This document shows positions 30,508 through 37,848 of a DNA stretch of 37,848 nt, one piece after another. The notes under the pieces were generated by a model, which ran no database searches, was not told the origin of the DNA, and was given only the letters and a program-made list of their open reading frames with translations. A program made the translations under genes and the position numbers. Source of the DNA: a virus; the IMG/VR virus record IMGVR_UViG_3300031885_003729, positions 1 through 37,848 of that record. One strand, written 5' to 3'. How positions within the stretch are numbered: the stretch's first letter is position 1; each line of letters starts with the position of its first letter.

Positions 30508-32328
30508 ATGACCAATATGATCAGCACCGAAATCGACTTTGTGACTCGAGGTGTTCAGCATCCCAATCCGCTGTTTGATTACCTCACCACGTTTGTTCCA
30601 CGCCGATTGAAGTCGCTGTTTCATTATTGCGAGTACCTCTACTTCAACTGCCCTCAAGTCTTTGCCGCTCTCAGCAAATTTGCAATATACCCGATTACGG
30701 ACTTTGTCTACGAGACCGATAGCGAAGTTTTGAAGAACAAGTACAAGCGTCTCAACGACAAAGTTCTGAAGCTCAAAACCATTCTGATTCAAACGGGTAT
30801 CGATCGGCATGTTTACGGAAATTCGTTCATTTCCATGTACTTTCCATTTCGACGCTTTCTGGTGTGCCCGGACTGCAAAACGAAGTACAACCTGCGGTAT
30901 GTAGAATTCAAGTTTCGAATTCATATGAAGGAGCCGCAGTTCACTTTCCACTGTGAACGATGCGACAAGAGTGTGAAAGCGGAGGTCGAGGACGTTAAGT
31001 TGCGCATGCCCTCTCCGCGGGATATCCACGTCATTCGTTGGGATCCTAAATGCATCGAAATCGATGGCAATCCAATTACGGGAGAGCAAGAGTTCTATTA
31101 CGAGATCCCCAGCGTTATCAAGCAGCAGATCAAAGACGGTAACTCCCATATGTTGGCGACGATGCCAATGGCTTTTTTGAAGACTATCGCTCAGGACAAA
31201 CTGTTCAAGTTTGCCAAAGGCAAGATTTTCTTCATGCGAGCCGAGGGACCAGCTGGAGTGGATAACGATTGGGGATTCCCGCCACTACTCTCAACACTCA
31301 AGCAGTTCATGTACGTCAGCTCGCTGCGCAAGGCGAACGAAGCTATCGCCCTTGAGTACCTGACCCCGTTTCGGGTTCTGCATCCGGCCCAGGCAACTGC
31401 TGCTGGGGACCCAACGATTACGATCTCGTTGAACAACTGGATCAACGAAACCAAGATGAATTTGCAGGCGTGGCGTCGTGACCCTCTCCATTTGATGTTC
31501 TCACCAATACCTCTGGGGGTGACGATGTTGGGTGGTCAGGGTCGCGCGCTTATGGTGACAGGAGAGATCGTCGAGGCTGAAAACTCGATTATCGCGTCTT
31601 TGGGGATTCCTCGGGAGTTTCTCTATGGTGGGTTGTCAGCGACAGGATCCGGGGTAACCCTGAGAATGCTCGAAAATCAACTCTTGAACTATACGACCCA
31701 GCTGATCGCTCAGGCTCAGTGGATCGACGATAAGTGTGCCGAGTTTCTGGGTTGGAAGAAGACCAAAATTGAGCTCGAGCCGTTCAAGTTGGTCGATGAT
31801 GTCCAGCAGAAAGCGATCCTCTTCCAGGCCAATCAGGCGTCTGGGGGAACACTTATCTCAAACACTTCAACTGCCAATTTGCTCGGTCGGGACATCAAAG
31901 ACGAACGGAGTCTCCGAAAGCAAGAGACCTTGGACGAGCAGAGGTTTCAGTTCGAACTTCAGCAGGAAATTCAGAAGATGCAGCAGAGTCTTTCCACTCA
32001 GGCTCAGAGCGCTGTGCAGGCGAATCAACCGCAGGGCTACGATCAACAAGCGATCATCGCTCAAGCTGATACCATTGTGCAGCAGATGATGACCATGGAT
32101 GATAGCTCACGAAGAAGCTTGATGCACTCTCTGCAGATGGAAGACATGGTCATGTACTCTGTAGTCGTTCAGCGCTGGGAGGAAGTCCAGACACAGCAGC
32201 GAGCATCAATTCGGGAGCAGATGAATCAGCAGATGGCTCAAGGCGGAATGGGTGGAATGCCAGGGATGCCCGCTGGGATGCCAGGTGGCATGCCTTCTGG
32301 TGGGACCCCCATGACAGGAGGCATGTAA
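30508..32328 (+). CDS. Portal protein with zinc-ribbon insertion
   Basis: 606 residues, AAGGAG 9 bases before the ATG. The fold order matches phage portals: N-terminal wing helices, central beta region, a SLGIPREFLYGG segment (about residues 365-376) that is a portal-family hallmark, then long helices and a Gln/Met-rich tail. The last 30 residues are Gly/Met/Pro repeats (GGMGGMPGMPAGMPGG). A zinc ribbon, C120-x2-C123 ... C149-x2-C152, is inserted early, paralleling the zinc knuckle of this phage's TerL. The portal forms the dodecameric DNA channel at one capsid vertex and docks TerL. It is followed after 1 base by a small gene. Confidence 0.88.
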   Translation: MTNMISTEIDFVTRGVQHPNPLFDYLTTFVPRRLKSLFHYCEYLYFNCPQVFAALSKFAIYPITDFVYETDSEVLKNKYKRLNDKVLKLKTILIQTGIDRHVYGNSFISMYFPFRRFLVCPDCKTKYNLRYVEFKFRIHMKEPQFTFHCERCDKSVKAEVEDVKLRMPSPRDIHVIRWDPKCIEIDGNPITGEQEFYYEIPSVIKQQIKDGNSHMLATMPMAFLKTIAQDKLFKFAKGKIFFMRAEGPAGVDNDWGFPPLLSTLKQFMYVSSLRKANEAIALEYLTPFRVLHPAQATAAGDPTITISLNNWINETKMNLQAWRRDPLHLMFSPIPLGVTMLGGQGRALMVTGEIVEAENSIIASLGIPREFLYGGLSATGSGVTLRMLENQLLNYTTQLIAQAQWIDDKCAEFLGWKKTKIELEPFKLVDDVQQKAILFQANQASGGTLISNTSTANLLGRDIKDERSLRKQETLDEQRFQFELQQEIQKMQQSLSTQAQSAVQANQPQGYDQQAIIAQADTIVQQMMTMDDSSRRSLMHSLQMEDMVMYSVVVQRWEEVQTQQRASIREQMNQQMAQGGMGGMPGMPAGMPGGMPSGGTPMTGGM

Positions 32329-32329
32329 C

Positions 32330-32740
32330 GTGGATATCAAACCCGCTGGTGGTCCAGAAATTCCTTTTGACAATTCGTTCGCTGATGTTGCGAGTCGATT
32401 CGGGTCAGCGTCCTCTCGGGATGTTCCGCCGGTTCATCCAGCAGATAATTTGTCCTACGTCTCGGATCAAGAGGTCCAAGATTACGTCGATAAAAAGACC
32501 AGCCGAAACCTTTTTACGGTTGGCAAGTATCGATGCTGCGCGGCGGTGTTCACGTTGAACAAACAAGATGATCTCGATGCGTACGAGCTCATCATGAACA
32601 ACTCGCTGCAGAAAGGGTGGATTATCGCTATTGAGGAGCGTAACTGGTCCAAGGACGGTAGCACGCTGATCTGCTTTTTGAAGTATTTGATACCTGAAGA
32701 GCGGCCTGGGGTCGCCAAGAATCCTATACCTTCGCCATGA
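32330..32740 (+). CDS. Hypothetical protein after the portal
   Basis: 136 residues from a GTG with AGGAGG 9 bases upstream, starting 1 base after the portal stop. The N-terminal 35 residues are Gly/Pro/Ser-rich and probably disordered. The remainder is a small alpha/beta domain (YRCCAAVFTLNKQDDLDAYELIM, GWIIAIEERNWS). No family recognised. Translational coupling to the portal suggests a head or portal accessory. Overlaps the convergent gene by 17 bases. Confidence 0.6.
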   Translation: MDIKPAGGPEIPFDNSFADVASRFGSASSRDVPPVHPADNLSYVSDQEVQDYVDKKTSRNLFTVGKYRCCAAVFTLNKQDDLDAYELIMNNSLQKGWIIAIEERNWSKDGSTLICFLKYLIPEERPGVAKNPIPSP

Positions 32741-33059
32741 TCTTGATGTACGCGGATTCATCGAAATGAAACGAGTCGGTGGGCAACTCTTCCATGTAGA
32801 CCGTGTCCACGGTCACTTCGCACTTGTCTTGATTGGCTTTCCAAACGGCGATGGCGAGATTCTGAGAGAAGATAGCGATGGGGTCACTTATGTTCCCTTC
32901 GCCTGTGGCTTGAATCATATTCCCTGATTTTCCATGAGATAAATCGATATCAGATCCGTCAAAACAACCCCAAAAAGCTTTGATGGCGTTAGCGATAGGG
33001 AGGATTTTTTCTTCTTGAATCCCTTCAACAGTAACAGCACAGCGATAATATGCGCTCAT
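32724..33059 (-). CDS. Hypothetical protein
   Basis: 111 residues, GGAGGG 3-4 bases before the ATG. Predicted mixed alpha/beta, with a strand YYRCAVTVEGI at the start, a helix (ILPIANAIKAFWGCFDG), then strands and an acidic C-terminus. No motif recognised. It is the last gene of a short minus-strand set, with a hairpin between it and the genes upstream. Function unknown. Confidence 0.6.
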   Translation of the reverse strand: MSAYYRCAVTVEGIQEEKILPIANAIKAFWGCFDGSDIDLSHGKSGNMIQATGEGNISDPIAIFSQNLAIAVWKANQDKCEVTVDTVYMEELPTDSFHFDESAYIKIMAKV

Positions 33060-33086
33060 GGGCCCTCCAATGAAAAAATATATGAA

Positions 33087-33117
33087 CCCCAGGAATCACA
33101 TAATGTGATCCCTGGGG
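33087..33117 (-). terminator. Hairpin terminator/attenuator before the 32724 gene
   Basis: A 14-bp stem with one mismatch (33087-33100 with 33104-33117) closes a 3-nt loop. Read on the minus strand it is followed by TTCATATATTTTTT, a T-rich tract. It lies downstream of the 33137 gene and 27 bases before the 32724-33059 start, so it may terminate the upstream unit or attenuate entry into the last gene. Confidence 0.75.
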
Positions 33118-33136
33118 CGCATTTGTTCAGTAGCAG

Positions 33137-33229
33137 TTAGTCGTCATTGTCGTTGTCGTCCCCCTCGTCTTGGTTGCTGGTCTCGTCGTCTTCGTCATCA
33201 GGTAGGTCCCATTCGCAAATTTCACACAC
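33137..33229 (-). CDS. Acidic zinc-knuckle microprotein (possible)
   Basis: 30 residues from a GTG with GGAGG 8 bases upstream. Starts VCEICEW, with one CxxC, then is overwhelmingly Asp/Glu/Asn (DDEDDETSNQDEGDDNDNDD). A longer in-frame reading to 33466 exists but looks like non-coding read-through of the neighbour. The terminator hairpin follows. It may be a DNA-mimic-like acidic peptide or not a gene at all; the start and ribosome site are the main support. Confidence 0.4.
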   Translation of the reverse strand: MCEICEWDLPDDEDDETSNQDEGDDNDNDD

Positions 33230-33332
33230 GACTTCGTCCTCCGTTGTGCTGCTGTAAAAGATTTTTGAGATACAACTAGGACTATGATTACTGCATATTC
33301 TTTTACCCGATTTTGAGGGGATTTTCTGGGTA

Positions 33333-33785
33333 CTATTTGAGGTGAGCGGCGTTTTCTTCCGCAAAATTTGGAAACATGGGTAACGTCTTGTCATCGACGT
33401 TGGCTTCAAAGAGCTTGGTCGGTTTGGCCTCGGTGATCTCGGGACGAAGCTCCATCTCGGCGTCAATTCGGTATATCGTGCCCAGGGGATCCATGGCGAG
33501 AAGAATCATGGGCCAGTCATCTTCTTTATCGTAACCGGATTTGTAGATTTTGTAAGCAATGGTCATAGCAGCCCAAGCAGGACCTTCACGGCTAATATCC
33601 GTGAAGATCTCTTCAGCCCAAGCAGGACCTTCACGGCTAATATCCGTGAAGATCTCTTTACTTTTTTTGAACTCTTCGCGAATCTGTTCTTCTCCTAATT
33701 CCACCTCCCTGTCGTACAAACTGTTCGCTACTATGAACCGATAGACTACGTGACGTTTTTGGTTTTTGGGCGAAATCGTTGACAT
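33333..33785 (-). CDS. Hypothetical protein with 15-residue tandem duplication
   Basis: 150 residues. Residues 44-73 contain an exact in-frame tandem duplication of 15 residues (EIFTDISREGPAWA plus one), encoded by two perfect 45-bp DNA copies. The N-terminus is basic, the middle charged, and the C-terminal half mixed alpha/beta (DDWPMILLAMDPLGTIYRID). AAAGGAG lies 13 bases before the ATG, longer than usual, and the first 43 codons overlap the tail of the upstream membrane-protein gene. No family recognised. The duplication looks recent because the copies are identical. Confidence 0.65.
   Translation of the reverse strand: MSTISPKNQKRHVVYRFIVANSLYDREVELGEEQIREEFKKSKEIFTDISREGPAWAEEIFTDISREGPAWAAMTIAYKIYKSGYDKEDDWPMILLAMDPLGTIYRIDAEMELRPEITEAKPTKLFEANVDDKTLPMFPNFAEENAAHLK
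33569..33658. repeat. Perfect 45-bp tandem duplication, each copy with an 8-bp hairpin
   Basis: Bases 33569-33613 and 33614-33658 are identical. Each copy contains CTTCACGG, a 7-nt CTAATAT centre and the complementary CCGTGAAG. The repeat is in frame with the minus-strand gene 33333-33785. Confidence 0.95.
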
Positions 33786-33975
33786 AGTATCTGTTCAGCT
33801 CCTTTCTTTTGGTAAATTTGGGAATCAAGATGGCTATCATCATGGCTCCAGTGGCGACGGCGATAAGTGCGCTCCCATCGGCATAGATTGCATCGATGAA
33901 TGCGAACAGAAAGGTGGAAATGCAGAGCACTGTGGCTCCTGTATAAATGTAGCGAAAAATAGTCTGCTCATTCAT
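33658..33975 (-). CDS. Small two-helix membrane protein
   Basis: 105 residues from the ATG at 33975 (AAGGGG upstream), preferred over a longer frame to 34053. Two hydrophobic segments at about 9-30 (YIYTGATVLCISTFLFAFIDAI) and 35-52 (SALIAVATGAMMIAILIP) are followed by a basic cytoplasmic-type tail. The last 42 codons overlap the next gene in another frame and look low-quality (GGGIRRRTDSRRVQKK), so the original stop may have been lost. A holin-like role is possible from size and topology but unsupported otherwise. Confidence 0.55.
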   Translation of the reverse strand: MNEQTIFRYIYTGATVLCISTFLFAFIDAIYADGSALIAVATGAMMIAILIPKFTKRKELNRYYVNDFAQKPKTSRSLSVHSSEQFVRQGGGIRRRTDSRRVQKK

Positions 33976-34151
33976 TAGAACCCCTTGTCTTGAAAAAAAG
34001 AAAATCGAATCCGTCCAGTCTCTTCTTTCTAGTCTGTGTCTCTTGCGAGTCACTTTCTTTCCAGATGAGTCTTTTCAGATTCATTAGCTTATACCAGATA
34101 ATCGCTAATTTTTTGAAAAGATGGAACTTTCCAAGCGACCACCCGATGGCC

Positions 34152-34157
34152 TATAAT
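34152..34157 (+). promoter_or_regulatory. TATAAT -10 element placing transcription start on the beta ATG
   Basis: A perfect TATAAT whose expected start point (7 bases after the last T) is exactly the A of the ATG at 34164. No good -35 lies 16-18 bases upstream and there is no Shine-Dalgarno. This arrangement predicts a leaderless mRNA. An in-frame ATG at 34146 would place the element inside the coding region instead. Confidence 0.4.
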
Positions 34158-34163
34158 TCGGCC

Positions 34164-37100
34164 ATGACTGAGCCGAAAAAAGACATCCGGATGCTGTTCA
34201 CGACTGCGGAGAACAAGCGGGAAGAAATCCGCGATAAAGTTACGCAGGCGCTTCAGGAAGTTTTCCCCTTCAAGGGGTCCCACTACACGCTGGAGGCCAA
34301 GGACATCAAGGTCGATCCTATCGAACTTAGTCCTGATGACCATAAGCGTGCGTTGCTCCAAGCTCGAACGATTTCAGAACCAGTGAGAGGCACGCTGATT
34401 TTGAAAGATACGGAGACTGGGAAAGTAGTTGATACTCGCGAGCGAACGACGTTAGCACAGATCCCGTATCTCACGCCGATGCATTCGTTCGTGATCAACG
34501 GTATTCCCTATACAGTGAACAATCAACTGAGAGTCAAGCCTGGGGTCTATACGCGAAAGAGAAAGAACGAAGTTCTGGAAGCTTCTTTCAATCTAGCCAA
34601 GGGTGATAATTTTCGGATCTCCATGGATCAGGAGAAGGGTCTGTTCAACATGGAGTACGGGACCACGAAGATTCCACTCTACTCAGTGCTACAGAAACTT
34701 GGAATACCGGATGAGAAGATCGCCAAAGCTTGGAACCCAGATCTTGTGCGGATCAACCGCGAAGAATTTCAGGGCAAGGGGGATAAGCATCTAGAGCGGC
34801 TCTACAATCGGATGGTGTACGATTCCGCTCCTGCCGGAACCATTGAAGAAAAACTCGAAAAAGTCCGGGCCGAGTATGATCGGACATCGATGGATCCAAA
34901 GGTCAATCAGAGAACTTTGGGTAAGGCTTACGACAAGGTTACCCCTGACGTTCTTCTTGATGCTTCGGGTAAGCTCCTGCGAGTTTATCAGAACCCTGAG
35001 GATCTCGATGAGCGCGAATCAATGGCCTTCAAGCAGGTGAAGTCGGTCGATGACTTCTTTGCGGAGCGAATCAAGCTCGATGCTCGTGATTTACGACGTA
35101 AATTGATGTACAAAATCGAGCGCGGGTCGGGCAAGCTCGAGGACCTCCCGGCCGCTCCCTTCACCAAGGGGATTCGTACTTTCCTGACGACCTCATCGCT
35201 GAAAGATGCGCCCTTGCAGATCAATCCGGTCGAGATCATCGATTCGGCGGCGAAGGTCACGCTCTTTGGCGAGGGCGGCATCGGAGACATCTACGCAGTC
35301 CCCGCTGAAGCCCGTAGGCTTCACTTGTCGCAGATCGGCGTCATCGACCCGGTACGAACTCCCGACACCCAGAAGGCCGGGGTGGATCTGAGAACGACCC
35401 TGTTCACGGCTCGAGATAGGGACGGAAATATCTATACTTTACTACGTGATGCGAAGACCGGTCGGAACAAGTTCGTCCCGGTCGAAGAGGCAGCCGATTC
35501 GATCGTTGGTTTCCCAAATCAACATAAGACCGGAAATGTCGATGTCATTGAAAAGAGTCAGATTCGGTCTGTCCCTGCCTCCCGAGTAGATTATTTTATC
35601 CCTGTGACTCAAGCTATGTATTCCCCGTCTACGAACTTGATCCCATTACAGGAATCTGTAGATGGCAATCGTCAGATGATGGCTTCGAAGATGATGACCC
35701 AGGCCCTGCCTCTGGTCCACCGGGAAGCCCCGCTTGTTCAAGTCGCGTCCTACTCTGGATCCAAGTACAAGACAATGGAAGAGGAGATCGCTGTCCGGGC
35801 TGCGCCCCGATCGCCCTTTGCTGGAACGATTCAAAGCATAAAAGACGGATATATCTACATAAAACCTTCCCCAGGGAAGTTTGCCGAACTGGACGAAGAG
35901 ACGAGCTACTTCGAAGGCGACTTGGTCAAGATCGCGGGGGACTCCGCTAGGGTCTCGTATTATCAGAATTTTCCTTTGGCTTCGAAGACCTACTTGGACA
36001 ATCCGTTGCTGGTGAAGGCAGGGGATTCCGTTCGGAACGGCCAGTTGCTGACCGACTCACCCTTCATCAAAGACGGCACGCTCGCCCTTGGAACAAATCT
36101 GACTACGGCCTACTTGCCCTACCGCGGGATGAACTCTAACGATGCGATCGTCATCTCCGAGGGAGCAGCGAAAAAACTGACCAGCCTTCACATGTACAAA
36201 TTAGGCACAGACGTTCTGAACGACATGGAGGTCGATCGGACCAAGCATCAGTCGTACTTTGGCAACAAGTACACAGCCGAGCAGTATGCAAACTTGGATG
36301 ATCAGGGAGTCGTAAAACCCGGTACCCGGGTGCGTAAAGGCGATTTGTTGATTTCGACTTTACAGAAAGCTCAGGTCTCTCCTGAAGCCGAGATGCTAGG
36401 CCGACTTCACAAGAGTCTGGTAAAGCCCTATCGAGATGCTTCAGAGACTTGGGAAAAAGATCATGAGGGCGAAGTCATCGATGTCATGAAGCACGGAAAC
36501 AAGATTCGGATCACTCTGAAAATGCAAGAGCCAATGGTGGTCGGAAGTAAGCTTTGCTACACAGAGGATACTGAGATTCTGACCAAGCAGGGGTGGAAGC
36601 CCGTTGCTGAAGTCACGCTTGAGGATAAGTGCTATACGATTACCACAGAAGGGAAGATCGAACTTCACTACCCCCAGGAGCTGCATCAATACCCTTCAGC
36701 TGGTACGCTGTACTGTTTGAAGTCCCAACAAGTCGATCTGCGTGTAACTTCCGAACACAATTTGCTTATTCAGATGCGAAACAGCGACAAATACGAGTTG
36801 ATTCCAGCCGAGAAAGCGATTGGAAAATGCTGCCGACATCGGAAAAATGGGGATTGGGGAAGAAGCACTCCACTTGTTTACAGCCTTCCGACAATTGATT
36901 ACGCGGTAAATGGCAAAGGATGCCGCATGCAGGAGAAATGCGCCGACCGTTTTTCAGCCATTCCGATGCGTCCGTGGCTCGTATTCTTGGGGGCTTATAT
37001 CGCCAATGGGTCAACAACGATTCATGATCGTACGGATCGTCCTGGTGAGATAATTTATCGTGTGGATCTGCATACTCGAAACGATCAGACTCACTCCGTT

Positions 37101-37848
37101 TCAGGGCACCAACATACATGGCTTAAAAAGACGCTCGATGAGTGTGGGATTCCCTTTACCGAACGGGACGATCGTCTCTGTATTCATTCGAAACAGCTTG
37201 CTTTATTTTTGAAGCCACTGGGGCACGCCGCCGAAAAACGAATCCCTCGTGAAGTCTTCGAATGGGGGAAAGACGCAGCGGAGTGGATTCTGGAAGGACT
37301 TATCGGCTGCGATGGGCACAAGACAGTGAGCGGTTGTATTGGGTATACCACAATCTCCAAACAACTGGCGGGCGACTTCCAACAACTCGCTCTGCACGCT
37401 GGCTTTTCGGCTAATTCGTTTCCGCAAAAGCCTGCAAACGAGAAGTGGTCGCTGCGCTATTCGATTCGTTTGATCAAAGCTCGGTGCAATCCTCACGTCA
37501 ATTTGCACCCCAAAGCACAGAGAGTTTACAAAGAAAAAGAGGAGATTATCATTTCGGACGAGCCTGTTTATGGGATTACCCTCCCGAATCATACTCTCTA
37601 CGTTCGGGTCAATGGGAAGCCAGTTTGGTCTGGTAATAGTGGACGATTCGGAGACAAGGGTGTCGTCTCGAACATCGTGCCAGACGACCAAATGATCAAA
37701 GACGAGACGGGTCGGCCGATCGATGTTCTCTTATCTCCGGCGACAGTTGTTTCAAGATTGAACCCGGCCCAGGTGCTCGAGACTGGCATCGCCAAAGTAG
37801 CGCAAAAAATCGGCAAGCCAATCGCTGTCGAGAATTTTTCGGGCCGGA
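34164..37848 (+). CDS. RNA polymerase beta subunit with intein (3' end outside window)
   Basis: An open frame from the ATG at 34164 to the window edge, with no stop. Beta-subunit landmarks in order: VINGIPYTVNNQL...PGVY (about 112-130), IDPVRTPDTQKAG (about 394-406), LQESVDGNRQMMASKMMTQA (about 494-513), TAYLPYRGMNSNDAIVISE (about 650-668), and after the intein SGRFGDKGVVSNIVP. These match bacterial RpoB regions, including the NTP-contacting lysine pair (E. coli K1065 and K1073). A 361-residue intein splits that pair. The rifampicin-pocket region is strongly shortened compared with RpoB. N-extein 797 residues; only 70 C-extein residues are visible. An alternative ATG at 34146 would add 6 residues. 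With the phage sigma factor it implies phage-directed transcription. Confidence 0.93.
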   Translation, partial: MTEPKKDIRMLFTTAENKREEIRDKVTQALQEVFPFKGSHYTLEAKDIKVDPIELSPDDHKRALLQARTISEPVRGTLILKDTETGKVVDTRERTTLAQIPYLTPMHSFVINGIPYTVNNQLRVKPGVYTRKRKNEVLEASFNLAKGDNFRISMDQEKGLFNMEYGTTKIPLYSVLQKLGIPDEKIAKAWNPDLVRINREEFQGKGDKHLERLYNRMVYDSAPAGTIEEKLEKVRAEYDRTSMDPKVNQRTLGKAYDKVTPDVLLDASGKLLRVYQNPEDLDERESMAFKQVKSVDDFFAERIKLDARDLRRKLMYKIERGSGKLEDLPAAPFTKGIRTFLTTSSLKDAPLQINPVEIIDSAAKVTLFGEGGIGDIYAVPAEARRLHLSQIGVIDPVRTPDTQKAGVDLRTTLFTARDRDGNIYTLLRDAKTGRNKFVPVEEAADSIVGFPNQHKTGNVDVIEKSQIRSVPASRVDYFIPVTQAMYSPSTNLIPLQESVDGNRQMMASKMMTQALPLVHREAPLVQVASYSGSKYKTMEEEIAVRAAPRSPFAGTIQSIKDGYIYIKPSPGKFAELDEETSYFEGDLVKIAGDSARVSYYQNFPLASKTYLDNPLLVKAGDSVRNGQLLTDSPFIKDGTLALGTNLTTAYLPYRGMNSNDAIVISEGAAKKLTSLHMYKLGTDVLNDMEVDRTKHQSYFGNKYTAEQYANLDDQGVVKPGTRVRKGDLLISTLQKAQVSPEAEMLGRLHKSLVKPYRDASETWEKDHEGEVIDVMKHGNKIRITLKMQEPMVVGSKLCYTEDTEILTKQGWKPVAEVTLEDKCYTITTEGKIELHYPQELHQYPSAGTLYCLKSQQVDLRVTSEHNLLIQMRNSDKYELIPAEKAIGKCCRHRKNGDWGRSTPLVYSLPTIDYAVNGKGCRMQEKCADRFSAIPMRPWLVFLGAYIANGSTTIHDRTDRPGEIIYRVDLHTRNDQTHSVSGHQHTWLKKTLDECGIPFTERDDRLCIHSKQLALFLKPLGHAAEKRIPREVFEWGKDAAEWILEGLIGCDGHKTVSGCIGYTTISKQLAGDFQQLALHAGFSANSFPQKPANEKWSLRYSIRLIKARCNPHVNLHPKAQRVYKEKEEIIISDEPVYGITLPNHTLYVRVNGKPVWSGNSGRFGDKGVVSNIVPDDQMIKDETGRPIDVLLSPATVVSRLNPAQVLETGIAKVAQKIGKPIAVENFSGR
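36555..37637 (+). other. Intein with LAGLIDADG-type homing endonuclease region, inside beta subunit
   Basis: 361 residues, bounded by Cys1 (CYTEDTEILTKQGW) and a terminal Asn followed by Ser+1. Block B is LRVTSEHNLL (Thr-x-x-His). DOD endonuclease-like blocks are LVFLGAYIANGS and WILEGLIGCDGHK. Block F is VYGITLPNHTLYVRVNG. Removing it joins ...VVGSKL to SGRFGDKGVV, restoring the RpoB consensus. The penultimate residue is Gly (SGN) rather than the usual His, which can slow or alter Asn cyclisation. Endonuclease activity is plausible because acidic residues are retained, but is not proven. Confidence 0.92.

Noticed and set aside
30499-31149. 216-residue minus-strand frame
   Set aside because: Antisense to the portal gene, which has clear family motifs.
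1-37848. CRISPR arrays, tRNA and rRNA genes
   Set aside because: No repeated spacer-repeat pattern, tRNA cloverleaf or rRNA-like tract was recognised by eye. The 16S-tail-like 14-mer at 24753 is too short to be an rRNA gene.

Overview
This window reads as part of a large tailed dsDNA bacteriophage genome (Caudoviricetes). It carries a large terminase, a portal, structural proteins, a complete replication block (family A DNA polymerase, primase fused to an ATPase, RuvC-like resolvase, two RecB/Cas4-like nucleases, a SNF2-like translocase, a candidate ssDNA-binding protein) and its own transcription genes (a sigma factor and a bacterial-type RNA polymerase beta subunit). Coding density is close to 100%. 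Most genes have AGGAGG-type ribosome binding sites, many neighbours share ATGA/GTGA start-stop overlaps, and blocks alternate between strands. No rRNA, tRNA or CRISPR array was seen. The host cannot be named from sequence alone; two membrane-anchored coiled-coil genes near the left end would fit a Gram-negative host if they are lysis genes. No gap longer than 300 bases lacks a gene. The longest are about 208 bp before the sigma gene (24615-24822) and about 188 bp before the beta subunit gene (33976-34163), and both hold regulatory-looking sequence.

Layout. 1-2034 (+): 3' part of an AT-rich Ig-like repeat protein, then two small membrane-anchored coiled-coil proteins and a strong hairpin terminator. 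2084-3513 (-): RuvC-like resolvase and three small proteins. 3568-5334 (+): two probable virion proteins. 5336-9861 (-): an operon-like row of zinc-metallopeptidase-like protein, VWA protein, Cys-rich protein, retron-like reverse transcriptase and a second Cys-rich protein. 9920-11662 (+): two uncharacterised phage proteins. 11598-13450 (-): MoxR-type AAA+ ATPase and a partner. 13505-15124 (+): TerL. 15125-24614 (-): replication block. 24823-25620 (+): sigma factor. 25614-30423 (-): SNF2-like translocase, second Cas4-like nuclease, ParB-like protein and small genes. 30508-32740 (+): portal and a follower. 32724-33975 (-): small genes, one with a 45-bp tandem duplication. 34164-37848 (+): RNA polymerase beta subunit interrupted by an intein, running off the right edge.

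How the genes may work together. The sigma factor and beta subunit suggest the phage partly or wholly supplies its own RNA polymerase for some gene classes. The AAA+ ATPase and VWA protein fit the MoxR/VWA chaperone theme, with a separate HExxH gene next to the VWA gene. The same minus-strand row continues into a reverse transcriptase bracketed by two Cys-rich proteins. This RT cassette, and the intein placed between the two catalytic lysines of beta, are the most unusual systems in the window.
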